Notes: a model not told the origin generated them from the letters alone. A stretch of 64,000 nt of DNA from Spirosoma sp. 48-14 (GCF_001898575.1 NZ_MKUD01000020.1:89026-153025); one strand, 5' to 3'. Numbered from the stretch's first letter, positions 32,618-42,359 are shown. Program-made: numbers and translations.

Positions 32618-35600
32618 TTAGTGTTTGCGAATCCGTTTTACCTGAACGCTTTGCGTTCGGTCGTCTTCAACAACCACAAAAAACGTACCGTCGGGCAAGT
32701 CACTTACATCAACTACCGCTGAATAACTTTTTCCATCCTTTTGTAACGTGGCTCTCCGAAGAATGCGACCCTGCAGATCGGTGAGTTGGAAACTAGGGAG
32801 CTGAGGCAATGTAGCAACTGTCCAGGAGATAGTCATCTCCTTCGTGGCTGGGTTCGGGTAGACGCTCAACCCTTCTTCGGCGCTGGTGGGCTCCGTAGCC
32901 AGAATACTAATCACGACTTCGCTGGATGTAGCTACCCCGCAACCATTCACATTTCCCTGAACCGCATACCTTCCCGACTTAATTGCCGTGTAACTGGGGG
33001 AAGTAGCTCCACTGATCGGTACACCATCCACCAGCCATTGGATCGTGGAAACCGCATTGGAGGTAAGCGTAATGCCATTAGCCGTTACGGTCGGAGTTTG
33101 TGGTGTATTGACCGCAACAGTTATAGCCGACGAACTGACTGGCAGGCAGGTGTTGGCTACCCGTACGGTGTAATTACCAGTTGTACTGGCCTGAAAAATG
33201 CTGCTTGTGGCGCCAGAAATGAGTTGGCCATTTCGATACCACTGGTAAGTCAGTCCGGTTACGTTCGTTGTTTGTAAGGTTAGGCTGGCTCCCTGACAAA
33301 TACTGGCTGAGCCCGATGGACTGATGGAAGCAGTTGGGTAAGTGCCCGTCGAAATACTTACGGGTGTGCGTTGTGGGTTCGGGCAGTCCAGCGACCGGAC
33401 TTTGAGGTTGTAGAAATAATACCAGGACGTTGTAAGCGTATCGGTTGAGGTGCCATTATTGAATAGGGCGCCTTTAAGGGTAACGATGGGTTGCGCGTTC
33501 TGCGCTTTGAGTTGATAAGGAACACCAGTAACCCCACTATTGCTCCGAAAGATAGACGCTCCACCTGAGTATGAAATCGTGATCTTGTAGTCGCCTGCTG
33601 CCGGAATACGCAGATTTAGCGGATAAATAGCGCCCGGATCGTTGGGGTCGTCCAGTAAATTGCCATTGCTGGTTGTAGCGGTCAGACTTTGGTCACGGGT
33701 AGGGGTAACGTCCAGTGTAACGCTTGAAATCGTGGTATTGTCGTACTTAGTGACTGTGAACGTAATCTGACCCGCATCGCCGATGTAAAGTCGGGCGCTT
33801 TCAATAAGTAGTGGAACCGTAGTAGAAATGAGTGGGGCTGGTGTATAGGCACCATAGTAGGTTCCGCCACCAAATACAGATTTAGTAGCCGGGCCAATCG
33901 TTCCCGAAAAGTCGTTGAGAGCCACGTAAAACTGTCCTGCCGACGGCACTCGTTGTGCAAACGTCTGATTACCGGCTGCTAGCAGGTTGCCACCTATGGG
34001 CGTATCGTACCAGAAAGCCGTACCCTCGCCTGTGTTTCGGAGTGAAACCAACGTATCAGAACCGCAGCGGGTAGCTGTAAAGATCCCATTCGTTGGTGTA
34101 TTGCCTGTGGTTCTGGTTTCGATGATACTGTTGTTAGTGGTATTTTGGTCGGAGTTTAGACTCGTGCTGATCGTAAATCGATACGTCTGTCCGGCAAGCA
34201 GTGATGTACTGGCTGGTTTGTTCAGGGTTAAAATACCATCCCGAAAAGCCGAAAGTTTAGGCAGGGTTCCGGTCAGTGTCGTTACGTCGGTATTATTGGT
34301 ATCCGTAATTTTTACCGTGACGGGCACGTTGGTCTGGTCGACAGAACCGTAATTGTGCAAGCGGACCGTTATGGCCAGATCGGACGTGGTCAGACCACAG
34401 AAATTGGCATCGGGCGAAATCAGGGCCGTGGCACCAACGTCGTTTAGTGTCTGGATGATGGTTAGGGTATAATCCTGGGTTTCGCCATTGCCGTAGGTGC
34501 CGCAAGCCACCACATTGGCAGGGTTATCGGTTTCGGTTGCCACAATTCGTAAGCGAATCGTCTGTCCGTTCTGAACGTTTCCCGGAATGGTTACCGTGGT
34601 AGAAAACTGATCAGAATTCGGCAAAACACTCGATGTCGCGATGGTTTCGCCCGCATCGTCGAAATTGCCGTTCTGGTTCCAGTCGGCAAACGCTTTCACA
34701 ACGACGTTTTTGACGCTCCCGCATGTGCCCAGCGATACAATCAATGGAATCGGCTGGTTGGCCTGAACGCTTGTGCTAACCTGTGAAAAATCGGTATAGG
34801 ACGTACAGCCATCGGCTCCGGCCTGGTTGATGCTCCCGAACTGAACCCGGCTGATTTTGGTGTCGGCTGTTGAGTTGGCTTTCGATTCGCAATATACTTT
34901 CCCGCCGATGCCGCTCACCACCAGTGCATAATCCTGCTTACTTCCATTCAGGGTACCTTTGTGTGAAATAATTAGCGTGTAAGTCTTTCCCGGAATGGTG
35001 TTGGTTAGTAACACCTGTTCGATATTGTCGCGGATGTTATCGCCCCGTGTCGCGGCATTGGCCGGGTTTTCGGGGTCCAATATCCAGGGTTGCCAGGTTG
35101 TGGTGCCATCATTGATACGAATATCGAGGTCGTTGACCAGTTTGGGAGTTCGATTGTTCAATGAGGCAGAAACGGCAGCAGCCGGGTCGTTCCAGCAGAT
35201 GGTCGCAACAAGCTGGCCCCGCCCCGATGCTACTACCTGAATGGTATCGCGCTGCCCCTGATTAAGTGTACGTTCACTGAGCAGGTGGTTCTGGCCGGTG
35301 TTGCCAATAACCTGGGCTGCTTTCTCCATATTCAGAAGTCCCCAGCCATATCGGTAGTCTGGGCCGGGCGAAGGACCAGCTTCACTGGCCGTATGCAACA
35401 CCAGCCCACGAAGGGTCGACGACCGCATAAATTTACCCGCATTGAGCTGGTTGTAATATTCCTGAAGGAGCAATAGAGAACCTGAGACGTTTGGGGATGA
35501 CATTGAGGTGCCACTCAAACTCACATAGGCACTGTCCGTCCTGGAATTGGCCGACAGCAGGTTGACCCCTATCCCTACAATATCGGGTTTGATTCGGCCA

Positions 35601-36676
35601 TCGTCGGTAGGTCCCCAGCTACTAAAATCCGCGAGTTTAATATCGGATGCTTGATTATAGCCATAAGTCAGGTCGTTCACGGCACCTACGGTCAGGATAT
35701 TTTTCGCTACGCCGTTTGTTGAAATCTGGTCATAGCCGGTTTGGCGGTCGCGGGTTACAGTACTGAGTTTATTACCGTGATTGACCAGGTAGTACGACTG
35801 TCCTCCACCTGGATACCCATCGGCTCCGTGGTCGTTCCCGGCCGATTTTACGATCAAATAATACGGGGCTGCATTGGCAATCTGATCCCAGTTGCGGGCA
35901 CGTGAGTCATAAAGGCCAAATTTATAATCGTAGACCTGACTGACGGTCGTATCGCCATACCACTGCCATTGGGTCGAACCCGTCAGATCTGGATTATACT
36001 GGTAGCCTGCCAACGAGCCATAGGAGTGATTGGAAATCAATAGGTTTGGTGACGCGGCAGTCATTTCCGATATATCGCTCGAATAATCCCAGGCTTGTAA
36101 CTTGGCTCCAAATGCCATACCTCGTGCCAGAGGATTTACCCCTGCACCGATCATCGTGGTGGCTACGTGGGTTGGGTGTTCTTCGTCATCGACAGCAGTG
36201 CTGGCTTTGTCGTTTTGGGTAATACGGCCTTTCAGTTCGACGTGGCTGCTCAGAACAGCGCCCCCATCCCAGATTCCCAACTTGTTTTGTACGGATGCAC
36301 TGCTTCCCGACAGGTTCAACCCCAGACTCCCTCCCGAATACAACGACGATGTTTTAGTGCTATTGGCCGCCTGCGCATTGCCTACGATGGTCGTACCCTG
36401 ATAGAGTAAATTCCCAAAATCATCGATGCCGACCAGCTCAACAATACGCCCATTGGAGCGTACCTCCCGCAATGGTCTTCCCAGTTGTTTGGCCAGCGAA
36501 ACCGCCCGATTGTAGCTGGCATCATGGGCTTGCTGAATCAGTTGACGAAGCTGGGTGATCTGCTGCCGTTGCGCTGACGAATAAGGTATAGACTGAGCCG
36601 ATACAACGGATTGAATACCTGCCAGTAAAAATGCCGAAAGTAGCCTGTATGGGTGAGACCGTAGAATGTGAAGCAT
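32618..36676 (-). CDS. Large secreted S8 subtilase with GEVED-type module and type IX secretion tail
   Basis: The 1352-residue protein has a signal peptide (ending VVSAQ near 28) and the triad D137 (GIWDGGAV), H167 (EEHPTHVAT) and S391 (SLSGTSMSSPN). A jelly-roll-like domain runs to about 610. A GEVED-like module follows (VKAFADWNQNGNFDDAGETI, then GNGETQDYTLTI), then CARDB-like and Ig-like modules. The type IX secretion tail is LSVYPNPATKEMTISW, LPDGTFFVVVEDD, VKRIRKH. It lies 63 nt upstream of its paralogue and is presumably co-transcribed. It likely digests extracellular protein. Confidence 0.92.
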   Translation of the reverse strand: MLHILRSHPYRLLSAFLLAGIQSVVSAQSIPYSSAQRQQITQLRQLIQQAHDASYNRAVSLAKQLGRPLREVRSNGRIVELVGIDDFGNLLYQGTTIVGNAQAANSTKTSSLYSGGSLGLNLSGSSASVQNKLGIWDGGAVLSSHVELKGRITQNDKASTAVDDEEHPTHVATTMIGAGVNPLARGMAFGAKLQAWDYSSDISEMTAASPNLLISNHSYGSLAGYQYNPDLTGSTQWQWYGDTTVSQVYDYKFGLYDSRARNWDQIANAAPYYLIVKSAGNDHGADGYPGGGQSYYLVNHGNKLSTVTRDRQTGYDQISTNGVAKNILTVGAVNDLTYGYNQASDIKLADFSSWGPTDDGRIKPDIVGIGVNLLSANSRTDSAYVSLSGTSMSSPNVSGSLLLLQEYYNQLNAGKFMRSSTLRGLVLHTASEAGPSPGPDYRYGWGLLNMEKAAQVIGNTGQNHLLSERTLNQGQRDTIQVVASGRGQLVATICWNDPAAAVSASLNNRTPKLVNDLDIRINDGTTTWQPWILDPENPANAATRGDNIRDNIEQVLLTNTIPGKTYTLIISHKGTLNGSKQDYALVVSGIGGKVYCESKANSTADTKISRVQFGSINQAGADGCTSYTDFSQVSTSVQANQPIPLIVSLGTCGSVKNVVVKAFADWNQNGNFDDAGETIATSSVLPNSDQFSTTVTIPGNVQNGQTIRLRIVATETDNPANVVACGTYGNGETQDYTLTIIQTLNDVGATALISPDANFCGLTTSDLAITVRLHNYGSVDQTNVPVTVKITDTNNTDVTTLTGTLPKLSAFRDGILTLNKPASTSLLAGQTYRFTISTSLNSDQNTTNNSIIETRTTGNTPTNGIFTATRCGSDTLVSLRNTGEGTAFWYDTPIGGNLLAAGNQTFAQRVPSAGQFYVALNDFSGTIGPATKSVFGGGTYYGAYTPAPLISTTVPLLIESARLYIGDAGQITFTVTKYDNTTISSVTLDVTPTRDQSLTATTSNGNLLDDPNDPGAIYPLNLRIPAAGDYKITISYSGGASIFRSNSGVTGVPYQLKAQNAQPIVTLKGALFNNGTSTDTLTTSWYYFYNLKVRSLDCPNPQRTPVSISTGTYPTASISPSGSASICQGASLTLQTTNVTGLTYQWYRNGQLISGATSSIFQASTTGNYTVRVANTCLPVSSSAITVAVNTPQTPTVTANGITLTSNAVSTIQWLVDGVPISGATSPSYTAIKSGRYAVQGNVNGCGVATSSEVVISILATEPTSAEEGLSVYPNPATKEMTISWTVATLPQLPSFQLTDLQGRILRRATLQKDGKSYSAVVDVSDLPDGTFFVVVEDDRTQSVQVKRIRKH

Positions 36677-36869
36677 ATGGAAAAGGCCGCCTACAGATCA
36701 AGAACGAAAGCGTATGTATAGATACGAGAAAAGAGTGACTAATGTTGCGGCTGACTTCGAGTGATGAAATTAATTTGCTTTAACCCGTTCAGCTGATTAA
36801 TCTTTGTTAGGACTTCGCCAGTGACGGAATACTTGGAGAACGGTCTAACTGGGCCATAAGTAAAGCCGT

Positions 36870-37577
36870 ATGAACTTCTCAAAAATATTATTAGGCTGTT
36901 TAGTCCTCCTAAATGGCGGCATAAAAATCAAAAAAATCTCCCACCTGCCGCCCCTTTGTATTACTGGTGAGTTTCGGTTTGGGGATTTGAACCTACCGTA
37001 TCCGGCGACAGTGGGACAAATTGCAAAATCATATCATATGCGCTTTGAAAGCGGGACATTTGTAAAGGATACCAGTCTAGTTCAGCATAAGCCCAAAATT
37101 TATCTGACGTTGAAAAATGAAGTACGCAAAGGCCGATTTGCTTTAGACTCTTACGAAGGTCCAGAAGACATGTATGAGCGCCCTGTGCTGGAATATCAGT
37201 TTCATGTTTTGGATAAAGTTTGCTCATTTGATAGCCTTCGTTCAATGATTGAAAAAGAGGCTGGAAAAACATTTCGTACCTTCGCTGCCGCTTCTTATTC
37301 AAGCCCTTCTTCCCCCTGGCAGCCACTTTTGAAAGGGAGAACGGTATTTGTTTATACGTTACGCATAAGCGAATGTATGGTCGTTAATCTAACTAATATC
37401 CATCAGGCTATTCCAGAGGGTATACCTAACGCCAAAACAGACCCGTTTACCTCTGTCAACTTTTTTCTTTACAAAACGGATAAAGAGATTGAGCAAATGT
37501 ATGAACCGTTTGAGGTTCGAAATAAGGATTTACTTAGGCGAAGGGATTCGCTAATCAATTCGTTCAGGAAGAACTAA
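36870..37577 (+). CDS. Hypothetical protein
   Basis: I do not recognise this 235-residue protein. The first 20 residues (MNFSKILLGCLVLLNGG) are a weak signal or membrane anchor with a possible lipid-attachment Cys10. The rest is mixed alpha/beta without known motifs; the end is charged (EVRNKDLLRRRDSLINSF). It lies 66 nt upstream of a second hypothetical gene on the same strand, so the two may form a small operon. Composition is more AT-rich than the flanking subtilases. Confidence 0.6.
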   Translation: MNFSKILLGCLVLLNGGIKIKKISHLPPLCITGEFRFGDLNLPYPATVGQIAKSYHMRFESGTFVKDTSLVQHKPKIYLTLKNEVRKGRFALDSYEGPEDMYERPVLEYQFHVLDKVCSFDSLRSMIEKEAGKTFRTFAAASYSSPSSPWQPLLKGRTVFVYTLRISECMVVNLTNIHQAIPEGIPNAKTDPFTSVNFFLYKTDKEIEQMYEPFEVRNKDLLRRRDSLINSFRKN

Positions 37578-37643
37578 TGCTTAATATTAGTCTGAATAAC
37601 AGATAAAAAGCCTGGCCTCCGTATCTATAAATAACAAAACCTT

Positions 37644-38219
37644 ATGAAATATTTTATATTCTATTACCTCACATTCATCACGTTGAATGCTTTCTCACAG
37701 CAGAAAGAGATATATTCCTTTTCTGCTGTAACTGAATCTTTCAGAGTGATTACATCACCACTTGAGTTTATTGGAGATCAGTTCTATGATCGGGCTAAAG
37801 GCTTAGACACGTGCTGCCTTTTTGCAATTGGTTCCGCTAAATTTACGGTGCATGACAAAAAGATAGATAATATTTTACTATCCGTCGGTATTCCACAACA
37901 CCTAAGCCCTATATTGCAAGAATCGATACAAGCTTCCTCATCGTTTTGGGAAGTAATAGCACCTCAAAAAGAGATAACTTTTATCCTGCCAGTTTATATT
38001 TTTCCCGCTATAATCTGTGATAGGAAAAACTATCAGGATAGTATTCTTTCTTCTTCAGCTAATATGTTAATCTATCACGATGAGCATAAAATTAACGATG
38101 TAAAGCGCTATAATTATCGGCATTTGGCCAAAGGCGTTGAAACTGGAACTATTCTCCCTCCATTATTAATCAAAGGTGAAACCACCATAGATGTTTATCC
38201 TGCAAGACGTCGTAATTAG
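37644..38219 (+). CDS. Hypothetical secreted protein
   Basis: This 191-residue protein has a signal peptide (MKYFIFYYLTFITLNAFSQ, cleavage near residue 18) and no motif I recognise. The mature part is largely beta-like with a Cys-Cys pair (LDTCCLFAIG). It follows the previous hypothetical gene closely and ends at a terminator-type hairpin. It is AT-rich relative to its surroundings, as is its neighbour. Confidence 0.6.
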   Translation: MKYFIFYYLTFITLNAFSQQKEIYSFSAVTESFRVITSPLEFIGDQFYDRAKGLDTCCLFAIGSAKFTVHDKKIDNILLSVGIPQHLSPILQESIQASSSFWEVIAPQKEITFILPVYIFPAIICDRKNYQDSILSSSANMLIYHDEHKINDVKRYNYRHLAKGVETGTILPPLLIKGETTIDVYPARRRN

Positions 38220-38234
38220 TCTATATAGCTGAGT

Positions 38235-38266
38235 AAGCCAGCCATACCAGTGAGGTGTGGCTGGTT
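38235..38266. terminator. Terminator between the hypothetical pair and the RES toxin gene
   Basis: A 13-bp stem with wobble pairs (about 38236-38248 with 38254-38266) is followed by a T-rich stretch, between convergent genes. Confidence 0.75.
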
Positions 38267-38283
38267 TGTTTTTGCCTATTGGC

Positions 38284-38754
38284 TTACGAACTCGTCCATA
38301 AGCGTTTGTCCAAAGCAATGTTCTGCTCACCGACTATGGTAATCGTTTGATAAAGCGGGTGGCGGGGATGCAGCAAAATATTGTACGACAAATCCATCAC
38401 GGCCGAAGGAAGACCTAAACCGAAGTCAACAGGATGTTGGAGCCACTCCATGAGTACTTGCTGGGTAATAGGTAGCGCTGTTGGGTGCGCCCAATCGGCG
38501 GGTAAAAAATCAGGATGAATCCAGCGGACTTCACCATCGGGTATGTCGAGCGTAAAGAGCCGTAGGCGGGGCAGTTGGTCATAGCTCACTCGTGGAAAAT
38601 GAACCATTGTTTCCAGCAAAGCCAGCGCAGGCGATGTAGACGTGTACAGAATGCCAATGCCGGGTGGATTCCAGCGTCCACCTGCTATTTCAGCGCCGAT
38701 AACCGACAAGGGATCATGCCAGTAGGGCTCTTTTAGAATGCGATAAACTTTCAC
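38284..38754 (-). CDS. RES-domain toxin (NAD+-degrading)
   Basis: The 156-residue protein shows the RES pattern: MKVYRILKEPY at the start, AGGRWNPPGIGILYTSTSPALALLE with the conserved Arg and Glu, and a C-terminal SYNILLHPRHPL. RES toxins degrade NAD+ and arrest growth when not bound by their Xre/MbcA-type antitoxin. The antitoxin gene lies directly upstream (19-nt gap) on the same strand, the usual order. Toxin activity is inferred from the family. Confidence 0.92.
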   Translation of the reverse strand: MKVYRILKEPYWHDPLSVIGAEIAGGRWNPPGIGILYTSTSPALALLETMVHFPRVSYDQLPRLRLFTLDIPDGEVRWIHPDFLPADWAHPTALPITQQVLMEWLQHPVDFGLGLPSAVMDLSYNILLHPRHPLYQTITIVGEQNIALDKRLWTSS

Positions 38755-38773
38755 GCAAGCGAATAGACATTAG

Positions 38774-39340
38774 TTAACTGAACACACCCGCTTCGATACG
38801 AGTAAACACATTATCGACCAGCTTACAACCTGTAACAGTATCCAGCAGTGATAATGGGGTTGGATAAGGACGGACTGCCGAAGCTTCGGGCTGAGAGCGG
38901 GGTAAAGACTGGGTATGTCTTTGGACCGACAAGTCAGGTGGCCCCTGTTTCGTACCCATCTCGGCAATCGGTTTGGGTGTATATGGGCTTTGGGGCGGTG
39001 CGAATCCAACTTCGGGTGTAGCGAGTTCGGCCACAGGAGTTCGTAGCCAGGTAGTAAACACGGCTTGTTGGTGATCAAAGACGTCAAGCCCATGAGTAAA
39101 CAGCTTTTCTAACAATAACAGCCGTTCGGAAAGCTGGACCGACAAATCGCCCTGATGCTGATTGTACAGATTCCGTTCGGTAATGCCTAAAACACCCGCG
39201 ATCTCTTTCTTGGTTAAACCACCCATAGCTGCTATTTGATCAATTCGAGTACGCGGTAGCCGTTGGCGAGCCTGTAGAATAAGATCACTGGTAGAGAAGC
39301 CCCAGCCCGATAAGGAATGATGAGCAGTGTTTATAGCCAT
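38774..39340 (-). CDS. Xre/ParS-MbcA family antitoxin with an unusual Pro-rich insertion
   Basis: The 188-residue product (start Met at 39340) has an N-terminal helical HTH region (IDQIAAMGGLTKKEIAGVLG) and a C-terminal toxin-binding motif (TPLSLLDTVTGCKLVDNVFTR). In relatives the WL and TPLxLLDT parts are separated by only about ten residues. Here about 55 residues rich in Pro, Gln and Ser lie between WLRTPVAELATP and TPLSLLD. The frame is open to 39436, but the Met at 39340 gives a more typical start. It should neutralise the RES toxin and repress the operon. Confidence 0.85.
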   Translation of the reverse strand: MAINTAHHSLSGWGFSTSDLILQARQRLPRTRIDQIAAMGGLTKKEIAGVLGITERNLYNQHQGDLSVQLSERLLLLEKLFTHGLDVFDHQQAVFTTWLRTPVAELATPEVGFAPPQSPYTPKPIAEMGTKQGPPDLSVQRHTQSLPRSQPEASAVRPYPTPLSLLDTVTGCKLVDNVFTRIEAGVFS

Positions 39341-39515
39341 CCTATGAGGAATTTTTTCACTAATATAACTGAATTTTTTCAAGGTTGATTCTATAGACTC
39401 TGCTTGGGTGATACAGCATTCTCCATCCGTTGCCACATTAACACGATTTTAACAACTTGATGTTAAACCTTTGTTTTTCTACGTAATCATACAGGCTCAA
39501 CTGTTTTGCGTACGG

Positions 39516-40964
39516 ATGGAACTATTCACAAAAAGCAGCCAGGATATGGCCCGGCTACGATACCTCTACAGTCGGGCCGGGTTTGGCGCTACGCCAGCCG
39601 AGTTGGCGGAAGCGTCGCATAAATCGTTGCGAAAGGCGGTTCGACAATTGTTTAAGGACAGCGAGGCCATAACAGATTTACAGGTGGTGGAGCCTGACCA
39701 GAACGAGACCAAAAAGCAACTGAAGGGATTGTTTCAAAACGGGCAACTCGACCGGGATATGCTCAAAGAGCGGATTCGGGAAAATGCCGAAAAAGTACGC
39801 GACCTGAATCTGCAATGGCTCGACCATATGGCCACGGGCAAAGCCGCCCTGCGCGAGAAAATGGCGCTGTTCTGGCATGGTCACTTTGCCTGCCGCACGC
39901 AGGGGCGCAATCCGCTGTTTATGCAGCAGTACGCCAACGTAGTCCGCCAGAATGCGCTCGGTCGGTTTGGCGATTTGCTGATGGCCGTTTCGAAATCTCC
40001 GGCGATGCTTCAGTTTCTGAATAACCAGCAAAACCGTAAGAACGCCCCCAACGAAAACTTTGCCCGTGAGGTGATGGAGTTGTTTACGCTGGGGCGGGGC
40101 AATTACTCGGAACACGACATCAAAGAAGCCGCCAGAGCGTTTACAGGCTGGCAATTTACGCCCGAAGGCCAGTTTATTTTCCGCCAGCAGGTACACGACG
40201 ATGGAGAGAAAACCATTTTCGGCAAAACGGGTAACTTCAAAGGCGACGATGTGATTGCGATGTTGCTGGAAAACATGCAGACGGCCCGATTCATTACGGC
40301 TAAACTGTACCGATTCTTTGTCAACGAAACGGAAGACGCCAAACGGGTCGATGAGCTGACCGAGCAGTTTTATAAGAGCGGGTACGACATTGCCGGACTG
40401 ATGGAGACGATCTTCACGGCCGACTGGTTCTACGATCCCAAAAACATCGGTGCCCATATCAAATCGCCGGTCGAGTTGCTGGCGGGGCTGCGTCATACAC
40501 TGGGCGTGCAGTTCGAACAACCGCAATCACAGGTGTTTGTACAGCGAACGCTGGGCCAGATTTTGTTCTATCCGCCCAATGTAGCAGGCTGGCCCGGTGG
40601 TAAAAACTGGATCGATTCGTCGAGCCTGTTGTTTCGGATGCAATTGCCCAGCTTCGTGCTGAAATCGGCCGAAGTGACTGTTCAGCCCAAAGATGAGGGT
40701 GATATTAATGCCCAGCAGTTGGCACGTAAGGGAGGAAACCGTTTTCAAACCAAGGTCGACTGGGCCAGCTTTGAATCGGCTTTTGCCAAAACCCCCGACG
40801 CCGACCTGACTGATGCCATTGCGAGTACTTTGCTGCCCTTTCCGCTTCGTCCCGAACAACGCACCGTAGTCGAACATCCGCTTAAACCCAGTCAGTCGCG
40901 TTCTGAACGTATTCATACCCTCACCGCAGCGCTCATGAGCCTGCCTGAGTATCAGCTAACCTAA
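39516..40964 (+). CDS. DUF1800 domain-containing protein
   Basis: The 482-residue protein matches DUF1800: RLRYLYSRAGFGATPAELAE at the start, KMALFWHGHFACR near 110, NENFAREVMELFTLGRGNYSE near 180 and AGWPGGKNWIDSSSLLFRM near 365. DUF1800 proteins are nearly always encoded next to a DUF1501 protein, as here. The pair is thought to act on the cell surface or in export, but no activity is established. The ATG at 39516 is chosen over an upstream frame extension to 39471. An exact 31-bp palindrome separates it from the DUF1501 gene. Confidence 0.93.
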   Translation: MELFTKSSQDMARLRYLYSRAGFGATPAELAEASHKSLRKAVRQLFKDSEAITDLQVVEPDQNETKKQLKGLFQNGQLDRDMLKERIRENAEKVRDLNLQWLDHMATGKAALREKMALFWHGHFACRTQGRNPLFMQQYANVVRQNALGRFGDLLMAVSKSPAMLQFLNNQQNRKNAPNENFAREVMELFTLGRGNYSEHDIKEAARAFTGWQFTPEGQFIFRQQVHDDGEKTIFGKTGNFKGDDVIAMLLENMQTARFITAKLYRFFVNETEDAKRVDELTEQFYKSGYDIAGLMETIFTADWFYDPKNIGAHIKSPVELLAGLRHTLGVQFEQPQSQVFVQRTLGQILFYPPNVAGWPGGKNWIDSSSLLFRMQLPSFVLKSAEVTVQPKDEGDINAQQLARKGGNRFQTKVDWASFESAFAKTPDADLTDAIASTLLPFPLRPEQRTVVEHPLKPSQSRSERIHTLTAALMSLPEYQLT

Positions 40965-40966
40965 TG

Positions 40967-41042
40967 GCGAAAGAGTGAATGAGTGAAAGAGCGAAAAATA
41001 GCTTGAGTAAGTTTTCGCTCTTTCACTCATTCACTCTTTCGC
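40967..41042. repeat. Perfect 31-bp palindrome upstream of the DUF1501 gene
   Basis: The arms 40967-40997 and 41012-41042 are exact reverse complements with a 14-nt loop. The left arm begins gcgaaagagtgaatgagtg, made of imperfect 7-8 nt units. The same 19-mer occurs in the palindrome at 42265-42359. Confidence 0.92.
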
Positions 41043-41051
41043 TCTTTAACT

Positions 41052-42263
41052 ATGAACCGTCGAAACTTCCTTAAACAATCGGCTTTTACGACAGCGGGAA
41101 CGATGTTGATTCCGCATTTTCTGAAAGCCTATGAAGCCCAGATGCTGGGTCAGCGACTCGCATCGAACGGTAAAATTCTGGTAGTGGTACAGCTTTCGGG
41201 CGGAAACGATGGCCTGAATACGGTGGTGCCTTACCGCAATGATATTTACTACCGCGAACGGCCAACCATTGCCATTCGCCCCGAAAAAGTGCTGACGCTG
41301 AACGATGAAATCGGTCTGCATCCATCTATGACACCGCTGAAGGCGCTCTACGATGAGGGGCTGGTGACGGTGATCAACAATGTAGGCTATCCCAACCCGG
41401 ATCGCTCCCATTTCCGGTCGATGGATATCTGGCAGACGGCCAGCGATTCCGATAAGTATTTGCGAACAGGCTGGGTAGGGCGGTACCTAGATGCAGCCTG
41501 TGCCGGGAAAGCGCAGCAGCCATTTCGCACGATCGAGGTGGATGATACGCTAAGTCTGGCGATGAAAGGAGCCGAATTGAACGGATTGGCCGTTTTAGAC
41601 CCGAAAAAGCTTTACGGTCAGACGCGTAGTGGGTTAGTGACCGGGCTCAATAAAGAGCATAAGGCCACCAGTCAGGAACCCGAATCGGTAGCGTATCTGT
41701 ACAAAACCCTGGCCGAAACAGTGTCGTCGGCCGAATATGTGTATGATAAAGCGAAGGTTTATACCACTACGGCATCCTACCCAACAACTGAACTGGGTAA
41801 TCGGCTTAAGGTTGTATCGCAACTGATTCAGTCAGATGTGGCAACGAGTGTCTACTACGTGTCGATCAGTGGTTTCGATACGCATATCAACCAGCCGGGG
41901 CAGCAGGAGCGACTATTGGGCCAGTATGCCGAAGCTGTGGCGGCTTTCATGAATGATTTGAAAGCGACCAACCGACAGAACGATGTGCTGGTCATGACGT
42001 TTTCGGAGTTTGGGCGTCGGGTAAAGCAAAATGCCAGTAACGGCACCGACCATGGTACGGCCAATAACGTATTCCTGATCGGGGGTGGATTACCCTCCAA
42101 ACGTGTCTTGAACGAAGCTCCCAATCTAAACAAACTGGATGAAGGCGATTTACGCTATTCCGTCGATTTTCGTCAGATCTACGCCACCCTTCTCCGCGAT
42201 TACCTGGGTGCCGACGATGTGGCCGTTCTTGGGCGTAAGTTCGATGGCGTCAAGATTGTCTGA
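41052..42263 (+). CDS. DUF1501 domain-containing (sulfatase-like fold) exported protein
   Basis: The 403-residue protein starts with an Arg-rich export signal (MNRRNFLKQSAFTTAGTMLI), probably Tat-type. It has DUF1501 marks: VVQLSGGNDGLNTVVPY near 45, ALYDEGLVTVINNVGYPNPDRSHF near 100 and MTFSEFGRRVKQNASNGTDHG near 315. The fold is related to alkaline phosphatase/sulfatase enzymes; the substrate is unknown. It is the normal partner of the DUF1800 gene upstream. It is bracketed by two palindromes that share a 19-mer. Confidence 0.93.
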   Translation: MNRRNFLKQSAFTTAGTMLIPHFLKAYEAQMLGQRLASNGKILVVVQLSGGNDGLNTVVPYRNDIYYRERPTIAIRPEKVLTLNDEIGLHPSMTPLKALYDEGLVTVINNVGYPNPDRSHFRSMDIWQTASDSDKYLRTGWVGRYLDAACAGKAQQPFRTIEVDDTLSLAMKGAELNGLAVLDPKKLYGQTRSGLVTGLNKEHKATSQEPESVAYLYKTLAETVSSAEYVYDKAKVYTTTASYPTTELGNRLKVVSQLIQSDVATSVYYVSISGFDTHINQPGQQERLLGQYAEAVAAFMNDLKATNRQNDVLVMTFSEFGRRVKQNASNGTDHGTANNVFLIGGGLPSKRVLNEAPNLNKLDEGDLRYSVDFRQIYATLLRDYLGADDVAVLGRKFDGVKIV

Positions 42264-42264
42264 A

Positions 42265-42359
42265 GCTACGTAGAGTAAAGAGCGAAAGAGTGAATGAGTG
42301 AATTATTGGCGCTGGCTCTTTTTCGCTCATTCACTCTTTCGCTCTTTACTTTGCGTAGC
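42265..42359. repeat. Palindrome downstream of the DUF1501 gene
   Basis: The exact 25-bp core arms are 42274-42298 and 42326-42350, with outer pairs gctacg / cgtagc (42265-42270, 42354-42359). It shares gcgaaagagtgaatgagtg with the palindrome at 40967-41042. Confidence 0.88.

Noticed and set aside
39678..40526. Long minus-strand frame (282 codons) opposite the DUF1800 gene
   Set aside because: A shadow of the highly biased coding strand; the plus-strand protein is clearly conserved.
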